Of a stretch of 64,000 nt of DNA, positions 14,547 through 27,900 are shown piece by piece. A program made the position numbers and the translations under genes. Positions within the stretch are counted from its first letter, which is position 1. Every line of letters starts with the position of its first letter. The notes under the pieces are model-generated. The model was not told the DNA's origin, made no database searches, and was given only the letters and a program-made list of their open reading frames with translations. This stretch comes from Pararge aegeria (Eukaryota; Arthropoda; Insecta; Lepidoptera; Nymphalidae): contig NC_053200.1 of NCBI RefSeq assembly GCF_905163445.1, positions 7,564,001-7,628,000 on the forward strand, given 5' to 3'.

Positions 14547-14693
14547 TTATGTACACAAATCTCTAAATGAACTAAATAGGCGAGTCTCAAAACAGTGCTA
14601 TACTTTTCTACGTCAGCGATTCTGAAAAGAAAGCACTACTTATAGTCCTATCAATTTATTTATCTTTAGAGATTTGTCTACAACCCAATAAGC
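14547..14693. mobile_element. Palindromic MITE, same family as 12061
   Basis: Left end TGTACACAAATCTCTAAATG matches, inverted, AGAGATTTGTCTACAA at the right end. The interior carries CAGTGCTATACTTTTCTAC, inverted and diverged near AAAGAAAGCACTAC. Confidence 0.55.
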
Positions 14694-16091
14694 ACCAAAA
14701 TGTGTTGGTTGTTATCTGTAGAAAATCTGTTCGAGGATGGGAATGGAGTTTGACGCTCGGTCTGCGCTGAGCCTTACGATCGTCATTCGTCAGTTATTGG
14801 CCGAATTTAAATTGATAGTGTTAAAACTGTGCATTAAAGCCAGTAACGCAACAGCATGTGCCAATAAGTGCGATGATCGGGTTCGTAGTCAATTTACGTA
14901 AATCGTAGACCTTAGCACAAGATACTACTTCTCGTTAGCTTCGATGGTTTTCGAGTATCTAAATAAACAGTGAAATAAACCTAATACAATGGTCCATTTA
15001 TTCTTACTTGTCTTCTTTATGTAAACAATATTTTTCATAACTATTAACTAAAGTGTTGAATTCTTAAAGAATCACTACTCAATATTATTATCTTAATTTT
15101 AAAACAATTTTTTTTCACACTATTTGTTGATGTATGGAAGAATTTAAGCTGTAAAACAAAGAACCTCAGGTTCATTTCACTTTAGACGACTCTTGCTTTA
15201 ACCAACATTTCTGTACTAGTGGATTATTTTGAAAAAAAAAATAGCTGAGAGCGTTATTTGCTGAATTCTTAACGAATTAGACGTTTCAACACACATTTTA
15301 CAATGGCGTTATAATAATTGGATACTCGAAAACCAATAAGGTTTTTGTATTAAAGTCTGACTACTGAATATAAAGCGAATTCCTAACTCTTAGCACCGAT
15401 TTAATCAAACATCAGTCTCTCTTTATAATCACAATACGGACATATCTCGTTTTTCTTTCCCAAATATTTTAGTATCTAATGCTAAAATATGTAAACAAAC
15501 ATTACAGTACGTATATTATCATCAACAACTTGCCAAATTATACAGCGCGTCACTTGGTTCTATAAATATGTCCACGTCATACGCAAAGTCTGTGTAAAAC
15601 TCAAAAATAATTTATCGTATTTAAGAAAATATTTTTCTGTTATTATTTCCAATTCTTTTTGATTGATAAAGATCTTAACCAACAGTATGATTTTTGTCAA
15701 CAACTTGGTACATGATATTTAAATGACCATTTCACATTTCAGATGGAAACAGATCCATGTGAAATGTGTAAAGGTCACTAAAAATGTTCATAATGTGTTG
15801 CTCTAAATAGTTAAGTTAAGTGGTTTTCTATTTTACGGCCTGTAAAAAAAATACCCTAATTATTGTGTCAACTGATACTGTTGTTTTATTATAAAGGACG
15901 GATTGTTCAAGTATATTTATAAAATAGCACTCATTTTTGGAACTTAAAAACGTTCCCAAACTAGGAAAGGATGAGATTAACATGAAAAGACATGGAACAA
16001 ACGCTACTTTCGTAAGACTTGGTTTTATTCCTGCAACTGAATTAGCAGATATTGTCATATTAAGAAGTATTTGTAAGGAGTTTTTACCATA

Positions 16092-16137
16092 GACACATTA
16101 AAAAAAAACTATAATAACAGTTTTTTTTTAATGTGTC
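16092..16137. repeat. Perfect hairpin, 19-bp arms, 8-nt loop
   Basis: GACACATT followed by nine A and CT at 16092-16110 is the exact reverse complement of 16119-16137. The loop is ATAATAAC. It is probably the remnant of a small inverted-repeat element. Confidence 0.7.
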
Positions 16138-17908
16138 GCTCTCTGTGTATTGATCAACAATTGGGTACAGCATAGACATATCTATAGTTACCTTAAAAAT
16201 ATCCAAAAACATCTAACATTCATATAATTAACTTCTTAAACAGCAAATTGCAATCTTACAGTAGACATAAAAACTTATTATACAATAATAATTATATTAA
16301 AATTAATCCTACATAATAGAATTGTATTTCCATATAACAATATTAAAAGATAATTTAATATCATCTTTGGTAAAATCGAAAATAATGCCCGCGACCATTC
16401 TTAAAGTTATTTGATAACCAACCACCCAATGATATTCTAGGTATATATATAATATTTCATTGCATTTGTCGCTTACTTGGTTCTTTTTTATCAGTGACTT
16501 GGCCAATAAGTTTTCAGCATTCAATGGTAAAAAATTTATCACTATATCGATAAAGTTATACTAAAATATTTTCGATATATGCAGTGCAGAAACAGCCAAC
16601 AGTTAAAAACACCAAGACAAATGATACGATAAAGAAGTTCTAGTGTCATTTGTATAGTGTCAGAGCTTTATGCTTTGTTAAATCAAAGTGATTGAATAAA
16701 TGCTTTTAAAAAGTTAAAATATCTCGAACCGATTATTATAATATTTAATTGGTTCGAAAGCTAATTATGGCAGACTTATTCTTCAACTTAAAAGTATAAT
16801 ACTATGGCCTTAATTTCTACCTGCACGAAAAACAAAACTAAAAAATCATAAAACAAGATTAAAAAATATATTACATTGCATTTCCAAAATTAGGACCACA
16901 ATTTTTAAAATGGTAAAAAAACGAGCAAAATTCAAAAATATGGTTAATAAGATTAGGTAATTTAGAGAAAGCTATATTTTAGTAAAGCAGCCATACCGTC
17001 TCATAAGGACACCAAGTTTGATCTTTACTATTTTCTTAATTGTTAATTTTATCTTATTCCAATTGACGCACAACAGGTAATATTAAATTAAATGTTAACA
17101 TGAGTATCGTTTAGTTAATTACCAGTTTACACGAGATATTGCAAGTGTATATCAAAACAATAAATAACTTTAAGAATGGTATCGGACAGAACTCGTTTAA
17201 TTTTTATATCTCATATTAAAATAACTACACTAAAATTGACTCAATATAGTCATATTGATGGTAATTCAGTTGTAAGAAATTATAAGAAATTTAACAAAAA
17301 TAGATTACAGGTCGAAGAGTACTACAAACATTCTCCCATGAATTATCATAGATAGATATTTTTCTAATTTTCAATGAAAAGTGAGACAGACTTTCTGGGT
17401 GTATCAACCTTTTTTCTCTAAGCCTCAAAGTTTGAAGAACTTGATAGGTAGAGTTAGCCAATCAATCGAAAACTGATTTTTTAAAATTTAAGTATCAGAT
17501 ATTGTGGTTAAAAGGTTTTTGTTACCGGGACAGAGGACTTTATTTATCTTCTTTTTGTTAAGTTTATACATAAATTGTATACAACTAAATTAGCACCAAT
17601 AAAATAACATTCTACTGGGCAAGTATATATCTGTTGTTGTAGAAAATAAAATTACATAATTTGTTTGTCGTTCATCAATTAATTATATAAACTGTCTATA
17701 AAATAATTACTTACATATTAACCTAATGTGATCTAATTATAATTGCATAGAGGTATTACTTCAACAGAATTACATCTGTTGCATTGTTCGATTGCACTTA
17801 TATATTAAGATCAAATATTTACAAATAAGTAAAGCATACTAAGGCAAATGCGTGAAGGAACCACATAACACGTACAAACACAAACACAATTATGCCACAG
17901 ACACGCCT

Positions 17909-17914
17909 TTTATT
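17909..17914 (-). terminator. First canonical AATAAA downstream of hop
   Basis: Reading the minus strand below the hop stop codon at 18954, the first AATAAA I find is here, about 1.0 kb downstream. An ATTAAA variant is at 18048-18043. Either could end the hop mRNA; I cannot tell which is used. Confidence 0.3.
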
Positions 17915-17954
17915 TGTCAAAATATAAATTACCCCATATCTGGCTAAACATGCG

Positions 17955-17985
17955 TGACGTCACTTGGGGCAATGGCAATTTGCAT
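17955..17985. promoter_or_regulatory. CRE palindrome next to an octamer-like site
   Basis: TGACGTCA at 17955-17962 and ATTTGCAT at 17978-17985, 15 bases apart, about 1 kb downstream of the hop stop codon. Both are classic factor sites (CREB/ATF and POU), but each is short enough to occur by chance. Confidence 0.2.
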
Positions 17986-18953
17986 ATATGCCAGTGCCAT
18001 TAAATAACATTTATGTTAAGAGTATAGACTGTATTTTTTATGTTTAATGGCTGTTTTTTTTATGTAATGCCAACAATAACTACGGGGGTTTATGGTATGT
18101 TCACAGCACTTTTGTATAACTTTGCTATTAGTCATTAACTCTTAAATATAAAGTCACGCTACTTATGAAATTATAAAATGTTTTCAATACATTTAGTTCT
18201 ACAAACTTATCCGATCCGGTATCCAAAATTGGGAATTATGCGTGCGAAACACGTTCTCTAACACCAACCATAAATGGTGTAAATCCACCTGGACTTAACT
18301 AACGCACATTGCATAACTAACGCCAGTACAACAATTTGTAAACAGCAGTAAATCCACCTGGTACACGCCATACTGGTTACTTTCAACAGCGTCGTGTATT
18401 GGCGTGAGTGGCGTCATATAGATAGATGTTTATAATTTTTCTAAAAAATAATCTTTGATATAAAATATTATGGAATGGCAATATTACTCAAAACGTGTTG
18501 TGAATTTTGTCGTAGTTTAAAGTCAAGTGACATCTATGGGCCTATTTGTTTAAAGATATATTTGACTTTGACTTTGTTTATGCGTTCGTACCATACATCA
18601 TTACCGTAAGATGTAAAACTAAAATGTATTTGAACTCAACAAATGTTCGTTATTTTCAGATGGCAACCCAATGTTACCGAGAAAATAGCTTACAAACTAT
18701 CGGACTTTTTGTACTGAATCAATTACTGTGAATTCAATATACATAGTTCACCTAGCATATCCAAAAATATACCTCAATTGACAAATATATCGACCATTCT
18801 GCAAAATAGAATGCACTCTTCAACAAATTTACATCTAAAAACTCAAGATCAATGGCATTTGTATAGTCGAGATGTGACTTTTCCGTCTCAGCAGCAGCAG
18901 CTTACGTCAAAGGAAATCCAGTCTTATTGCAATGCAATACAGTGCAAGCTAGT

Positions 18954-21900
18954 TCATTTGTATTCGTCCATAAATCTCTTACACATGTGCACGAGGTCGA
19001 TGAATTTCGGTCGCACGTTGGGGTCGAGGGACCAACAGTCTTTCATTAGGTGCCTGAAGATTTCCGACGGACAGCCTTCAGGTATTTGAAAACTGCAACA
19101 AGAGCAGGGTTAGATCAAAATAAATCGAAAAACTACGTCGTTGGTTAACATGTTCTACTACGGACCCATCAATTTCATTTTAATTTAATATTACTTATCA
19201 ATCTTATATGTATGTGTTATTAATAGCCTAATTCATATTTTCACTATTATTTGTAAGTTTTTAGTTAAATACTTATTTTGGTATTTATTTTTTATAATGT
19301 GACCAGAGATAACAACCATACTGCTGTATACACCTATAATTGATTATCGTAATGGCAATAGACAGAATTCGTAATTCTAACACATAATTGAATTTTTTAT
19401 GAATGTAGTTACAATTAATTGCTGGCGTGTCTTATGAATAAATAATTTAAAAAATATATAAAATAAATACCAATATTATTGCAATAGTGCCTGTTTGTTT
19501 GCTGTCTATGTTCAGCTCAACCAATGCATTGATCTCGACGAAATTTGATACAGATATAGCATGCATCCTCGAGATGGACATAGTATACTGTTTATCCCGG
19601 AAAGTTACCTATACAATCGTGAAGAGATCTCGCAGGATTAAAAAATAAACTTTACTATCTCTGTCCGTGTAGTTACTGCAGATCAAAATATGGTTAACCA
19701 CCCCTCCTACAGAAACTGGCAGCAGTGTCATTTATGCTACTAGTACCATCTATTGCAATCACCACCCTGTTTGCCCAGAATGGTGATTATGGGCAATATT
19801 TTTTATCCATATTTAAATTCTTCAAAAAGCTCCAGTCAGTCAATATTATTTGACGACCTCCCTGGCGCAAGGGTGAGCGCTATGAATTTAATTAGGAGAT
19901 CCCAGGTTCAATTCCCAGCAGAATTTTTAATTTCTTTGGTTCCAAATTTTCTCTGGTCTGATTGGAGGCTTTGGCCGTGGCTAGTTGCCACCCTACCGAC
20001 AAAGACCTGCCTGCCGCTAAGCGATTTATTGTTCCGGTGCAATTTCGCGTAGAAACCAATTAGGGGTATGACTACCATACTCCCTAACAGGTTAGCCCGC
20101 TACCATCTTAGACTGCATCATCATGAGATTGCAGTCAAGGCCTAACTTGTAGAGTAATATAAAAAAAATATTTTTTATTTTTGGTTAAGACTAGCGCTTG
20201 ACCACAATCGCAGTTCATGGAAAGTACAGATCTGGCCTAAGATGGGATGCGCTTGCCTATAAAATGCCTATTAACTCTTATTTTAAAGAAAACAGGCAGC
20301 GAAACAAAACCGGACGAAGTCATTAACAACAGCTAGTCCAGGATATCATGACATGCCTGAAACTGCAATAGATAAAAGAGCAAGTTACCAGGAAGCCCTG
20401 TCGCGGGGCCTTTCCACGTCGAACTTCGGCACCTCGTGTCTTGCGCGCGTGAATATCTCCCACGCCGTCACGCCAAAAGACCAAACGTCGCTCATCGTCG
20501 AAAAGTGGTACGGCTTCACTGCAGACTCGGGAGCGTACCTGATTCATTGGACAAAAATAAAAAAAGTGGTGTGGTGAAAACTAATCGGAATATAATAAAT
20601 AGCCTTAGTAGTAGTAGATTTGCTTGCTTTTATTATTAATATTATTTTCTATAATTTATTGATTTTCGTTTTTTTTTTTATTCTTAACAATGCGTACTAA
20701 AAAAACACATAAAAATGTATTAAAAAAATATATTATTATTATTATTATTATTATTATTTTCTATCATTTATTTATTGTTTTTTCTTAACAATGCTTAAAA
20801 AAACACTATTAAAATTTATAAGGGTATTTAAACAGGGGAAGAAAGTGTGTATTACAGTTCCTAAAATTATAATTCAATAATACTCTATATATAATAATCT
20901 TTAATTTAGTTATTTAGTTATTACTCACCAATTAATCGGCAATAATCTCTCAGTCTTTATACGGTACGCGCTCTCCTCTTTGGGAATGATCCTCGCAAGA
21001 CCAAAGTCGGATATTTTCACGTGATACTTATTCACCACCAAGATGTTTCTTGTAGCCAAATCCCGATGTACTACGTTTTTAGCCGATACGTGATCCATAC
21101 CCTAAAATTAACATTAATTTATATTAACATATCACTTGGTCATTTGATGCATAATAATATTTATACTAAAAATATATTCTCATCATACATATGAGATTTT
21201 GACCGAGAAAACAAACTCACAAAAATTATTGATCACAAAGTCAAATTTATAAGCTTAATCAAAATATTATCTACGCATTAAAGCAGCATTTTTTTATTAA
21301 ATATATTTTATTTTATTCCTGTACCTTTTAAATTTTTAAATACGAATTTGTTTAGTAATATTTATTAGTTTTAAATTAAAATTGCACTTCTTTGCACCCC
21401 CTGGTTGCACTCCAACATAAGTAGCTCTCCAATATTTATTAATTTATTTATATATTTATTTAGAAGACTTTATCGTTAGTTTATATAATATGCAGATTAT
21501 ATTTTTTTTCATTTTGTTAGTCTGTCTAATTTAAAATGATAACACTTACTTATATTTAGAAACATATTATTTCTTATTCACCATGAACTAACTCTACACG
21601 AAATAATAAGAATAATTAGACGGTAAATATCAGGCAGTAATATACAATTGAGAAAATTCTTATATTTAAGTAATTAGTAAAGTAATGAAATTTAATATTT
21701 TTATTTGTAAATTTAAAATTTGCTTATATTTAGAAACATATTATTTCTTATACACCATGAACTTACTCTACTCGATTTAATAGGAATAATTAAAACGTAT
21801 ATATCAGGCAGTAATATACGATTGAGAAAATTCTTATATTTAAGTAATTAGTAAAGTAATAAAATTTAAAATCAAACTCACCGTAGCTATGTCTTTAGCG

Positions 21901-24900
21901 TATTTAATCAAATGCGATATCCGTAGTTTATCGCCTTGGAACTTAAGATAGTAATTGAGAGAGCCTTCCTCCAAATATTCCATCACTATGAGTACATCGG
22001 ATCCGTGATCCCAAGAATAACCAAGTATCTCCACTATGTTTATGTGTTGTAATGACTAGAAAAAACAACGAAATTGGTTAAATGCGATATAATATATGTT
22101 AAAATGGAAATGTTATGTTATGATATGTTGTAATGAATTAATGAACACATTTTTATTTTACACCACATAAACATATAGAAAAATTGAAAATAAAAATTTA
22201 ACAGAAAGTATACAATTTGGCGACCTTATCGCTACATAGTGATCGTTTCCAGGCAACCAAAGGCGTAAAACACAGCTCAAGAAGAGAGGTAGCTGGTGAA
22301 TATAAATAAACATATATATTTACATATAATATATACCTATAGAATAGTGAATATGTTGGAATGGGGTTGTTGAATGGTAAAGTTCTTTAGGCTACGGCGT
22401 TCTTAATATTTTTATTTAAAGCGCTCCCAAAACGGAGCCGGAGTATAGGCACATGACTTAACACCTACGTCTCAGATTGATGGATGCGGCAATTTGTAGG
22501 ACGCGTACTTTGCATGCCCTGCGAAGTATTGCTGTTTATAGGCGATGGTTTTTTACTACCATCAGCATCTTTTTGGTACATTAATTATTGCTCAAGCTCA
22601 TGTATAATGAACAAAAATATAACATTTCTGTTGATTACCGAATAGTTAAATTACGCTTTAAAAAAATATCCGGTCCAATAATTATCAGCACTAATGCCTA
22701 TGTTGATTCAGTCTCGCGGTTCCGTGGTGTTAAGGAAAGGGTAGAACAAAACCGAGCAATTTCTGAGCACACTCTCCAATGTGTATTTTGTAGAACAATG
22801 ATGGTAACCTTGAAAAGATTGGAACATCTTTTCAAGGTCAACTTTAAAGTTTTACATTGACTAACGTCTCGTCGATAATACACATACAGATATAGTCATT
22901 CATGAAAGTGACTGGTAGGGCTAGCATACGTACCACGAGAAAATTATGTCTAACCATTATTACGTCTATCTTTATCCAATAAACACGGGTAACGGACAAA
23001 GATAATTATCTCGTGGTATTTATTGATAGTATGTGTGTATTATGTAAACACATAAGGATACCTTCATAATTTCGAGTTCGTTTTTGAAATCTTCATATAA
23101 ACTACCATTCCGCTCGGACTCCTGTCGCGTTAACTTCTTGATTGCAACTTCTTTTCTCTGAGATTCCTGGTTGTCACGCTCCATCCAGCCCTTGAAGACA
23201 TGTCCATAATTACCCTAAAAAAAAGATTATAATAAAAATAATTAAATTATTGTCCATATGAATTCTAATACAGTTCAAATTAGTTTGCAAGATATAAAAT
23301 AAATATACTACGACAATACACACATCGCCATATAGCCTAAAAGTAAGCGAAGCGTGTGTTATGGGTACTAAGATAGGTGATGAATGTTTTTTTGAATAAT
23401 ATACATAAATACTTATAACATACAGATAAACACCCAGAAAAACTTTAATGTTCATCACACAAACATTTTCCAGTTGTGGGAATCGCACCCACGGCCTTGG
23501 ATTCAGAAAGCAGGGTCACTGCCCACTGCGCCAGTCAGCCGTCGACATACTTGCTGTAGCAGTCAGCGATACACATTTTGATCTTTTTTACTTAATTTGA
23601 TTATGCATGCAGCTCCTTACAAAACTACCAACTGATTAAAAAGCGTGTTTGTCATATACAAAGTTTACGTGAAAACCAAAATAATACTTTTTGTTATTAT
23701 GTACCTTCTCTGAGACTTATCTGTATCGTGCTTGTGTTAACCATTGCCATAGTTTTTACTAAAAGAAATCAGACACAGCCCTAACATCAAATGCAAAATT
23801 ATAAATATGTGACTCCTCACACTTTACTAGGTACGCGTCGCGTAACGTAGGTATGCTATGCCTGTACAAAATACGCATTGCATTATTTATTTCGTAATAC
23901 ATTTTTTTTCACCGCTAGGTGTTTAATGTACGTTTGGGTAGTGATTTTACGTTGTGTTTACGCCGGCCACCACACGTTTTCTTGCGAGCATTTAACTGTG
24001 TAAACTACGGTACTCACGCTGCCGATCTTCTTAGTGATGGTGACGAGGTAAGTCTTCCCTTGTGAGACGATGGACTCCATCAGTCTAGGAGCGGCTAACG
24101 CGGTGTAGTCATCGGGAGTGTCCGCACCGCCCACGCCGCACGCACTACTGCGGCTGTTGCGACTTGCGAGCATCTCATTGCGTAATGCGTACGTTAGTGC
24201 GTTCATACTCTCTAATGAATTCGAGCTTTTGTTGTCCGCAAACTGAAATAATAGCATAAAAGTCTTGTAACATGCTTTTTTTTTTTTATTCTACTACAAG
24301 TTAGCTGTTGACTGCAGGCCATCTCACTGCTGTCCGGGAGGTATACAACGGATTCCCCGGGCGTCTAACAAAGCCAACAAGAGGGACATGGCGTGGTGGT
24401 TTTTAGTTCGGGTATACCCCTTTAGAGGGGGTAGTCCCACATAACCTCCGTCCTGCCCAAGGGTCGGTCGGAGGTAGCTTTTCCACCACGCCAAAAAAAA
24501 AAAAAAAAAGACCATCTCACTGCTATTAAATGATGATGCAGACTAAGATGGTAATCGGCCAACCTGATCCTAATCAGTTTCTATCCGACATTGTGACATA
24601 AAACGATGGTAACTAGACACGTCCAAAACCTCTCTCCAGACAAAAGTTAGGTATGTATTGCTGCATTTTTACTGGGTTCTCCCAGTTACCCTTATAAATT
24701 TGCAAACAATAAATTTTGAAAGTTAAGTAAGCACTCGGCTATAAGCTACCGTGGAAAAACTCAATTTAGATTATAAATTCTTCATTCATCTAGTATCATG
24801 GTATTTTTGAAGCGTTCAAACGTTAATTTATAATTTTAAAAAAAAGTGTGGTCTATTACGAACTTTGAAAGGACATTGCCCATTTTCTTAGGAGCTTTGG

Positions 24901-27900
24901 GCCCCTAATGGCATTATGTTATGTCACGGTGATTTTAATTTTATTACGTAAAAACAATTATCTTTTAAAATTCTGCACTATTTTGATGTATGAGAGGTTT
25001 AAGAGAAATCTTTGTGTTTAACTTTCTGAAATTGAGGTTATACCTTATTATTATGTTTAATGTAACACAAAAATAATTTGCCGCAACCGGCCTAATGTTT
25101 ATATGTAGTGTTGCTAGATATAACTTTTTTGGCACTCGATTTTTGAAGCCGTTTTTATTATTAACTAATATCGTAATTAGTATTAATTATTGAATTTTTT
25201 TAAAGGGAAAATGTTATTTGAATTGAAGCTTTCTTTGGTTAGAAAAAGGTTAGTTTAGGACGTAATTATTCAAGCAATTTTCGATTTCACGTCATTCGTT
25301 CAACCAAGTAGTTATTATTTTGAAGATATTTTATTATTATTTTGAAGTTTGAATAAATGTAAGTAATCATTTTTATTAGTCAAAAAGTATCGTAATTTCT
25401 TAATAGATTTCTAATAAATAATTGATTGAAATACAGCTCCGATATCGGGCAACATTTAGGTTCTATTTTGCCATGGGTAGGCGGTTGTGCAAAATAATTT
25501 AGTCAATTAATCAATTATTTATTGAGTTTTTTAATGGTAGGGTAAAAGAAATGTTGATAAAAAACAAATAAACATAAAGAAATCAGACATTATTTTTGGA
25601 TTAAATATACATGTGACACACAGCCAAACCCTGGACCTGTCTAAATGTAAAAAAATAAAATGTCAAATTACACACCGTTTCACAAGATTGGCACTAAAAC
25701 TCAACTCAACTTACCGGGTTATCGTACTGATCGGAGAGTGTACCATTCATAGAAGCAGCACTACTGTCCATAGAAATAAGGGATTTGTTACTGCCGGCAT
25801 CACTTTCGCTCGGGATAAACCTATCGCCTTGAACACAAAATCTTTTATTAAAAACAAAAAAAATAGAGTTAGTAGTCGTAGTCTCATTAGGTAATTTTTC
25901 TGTCCGGCTAAGATAATAAAGATAGGCGTCCGGTTTTTCTTTGTGTATACATAATTTAATTGAAAACCGTTATTAACTGAATCAAGTAAGCAAGCAATTA
26001 AAACTATATCCAAATATTTTAGCAGCAAAATTACTTAGTGAGACTAAACTCTTTAGAGTTACATTATGTATTGTCTCTGAGACTTATCTGTAAAACCGAA
26101 AACCTATTAGTTTTTGGGTAAACCGCTGCCATAGTTTTAACTGAAAGAAAACTGATACAGCCATAACATCACATGCAAAATTAAAATTATGTGACTCGTG
26201 ACATTTTATTAGGAACGTCGCCTAGCGTAGGTACTATGCGCGTGCAGGTATTTTATCTTCAATAGGGTTGTCATAAGGAAACAATTCGTTTGTATGAAAA
26301 AGTAAATATGCTTCTGTTGAATTAATATTTTTATTCATTAATTTATTTATTTATACTCTTTATTTGTACACCATTCAGAAAAACGAGACAAAAAAAAAAG
26401 AACAAACACATGAAGAATGAAGCAGGATACAAAAGGCGGCCTTGTCGCTAGTAGCGATCATTTTTACAGTGTGATTCTTTATGAAATATACTTATGCATC
26501 ATTCAATATTATTTCGTAATTCTGTTACACGTTATATATCTCCGAACGTAATATTTAATATTGATCAATTCGTATCAAACTTCTACAATATTAATTAATG
26601 ATTTAACATTTAATTATTCTCACACCGATTATTCTTAATAATATGATCAATGCGAAAGTGTTTGTTTATTTGATTGTGTCTATACGTCCTAACTAAACAT
26701 AGACATAGAGATAGAGTTTGAGTTACTCAGACATAAGAGTTACTTGAAAGACGGAGAGTAATATAGGCTTCTTTTTTTATATCAGGAAAACAAACAATTT
26801 CCACGGGATTTGTAAAATATCGTAAGGACGAAGAACGCGGGCAATAACTGTTGAAAATAAAAGCTAAGCATGATAATAAATACTTACTTGAAACTGTTTC
26901 TGCGTGTTCCATATGGTCTAAAGATATCTTTGGTTCCTCGTACTCGTGCAGTGGCATATATTCTGGAAAAAATAACAACAACCTATGAACTAGGGAAACG
27001 TTTGACGATGTGTTATAAAACTAGCTGTCTACGTTCTTTTAATCGAGCGAGAATAACATGCTCTGCAATAAATAAAACTGTGCAGTAATTTCGTGTTGAA
27101 AAATTATTGCTGGCGTGTTCTAAACGGATCTGATTTAGGTTTTTTTTTTAATTTATGCACTTATTAATACATTTTATAGTTTCAAAATGACGAAATAAAA
27201 AAAATAACATGGTTGATTACAAACGTATTATTTAACCGTGAATTATAAATAAGGGAAAAGTAAAAAGCACTAATCAGAAATATCTATCTTCCCGCACGAA
27301 AAGCTGTAGGAGTACAACTTTTTGGGCAACTATGAAAAATTATATTTTGCTACCTCTGTGTAGCATGTGGTTCATATCTCGCATGATCTCTTGCGGCCGT
27401 AGCGGGTCGCTTTGCCAACACTGCCGCATTAGCGCCCATACTTCGCTCGGACATCTCGCAGGACGCAACAGACGATCACCCATTTCATAACTCTAAAACA
27501 CAAAAAAACGTTCTTAATTCGATTGTTTTTTCCTTTTTTTAATGTTTTTTACCTCAGGTTTACAGCATTTGGGTTTTATTTAAAATGAAGTAATATATAT
27601 ATAAGGTAATAGAAATTTCAAGAAAATCAGATCAATAATTTTTTTATATTTTTTTTATCATGTTCACAGATAATGATCACATTACTTTTCAATTATTAAG
27701 TTTATTAGTAGTATCTGTAAAATCTATTAAGCAAATTTTTATCTCATATTTTTCTTTCTAAACGTTTTTCTTGAGTCGGGTTTCGCTTTATTTTGACTAT
27801 ACAGACAGTAAACATAACTCACATGTTGTAAATTGTAATATAAATCACAGTTTAAAATATTTAAATTTTTGGAAAACAGTTAAAATAGCACAACGGAAAA

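Larger units (their letters stand above)
12300..18953. other. Gene-free, SINE-poor intergenic region 3' of hop
   Basis: No SINE of families A-C is seen over this 6.6 kb, unlike the rest of the window. It holds the MITE at 14547, a perfect hairpin at 16092-16137, an imperfect inverted repeat at 15719-15780, a CRE/octamer cluster at 17955-17985 and the hop 3' UTR at its right end. No reading frame looks like a gene. Confidence 0.5.

Noticed and set aside
18778..19089. 103-codon plus-strand frame
   Set aside because: Antisense to the last hop exon, with no start context or family resemblance.
20323..20639. Overlapping open frames on both strands
   Set aside because: They are other-frame readings of hop exon 21, whose kinase motifs and splice phases fix the true frame.
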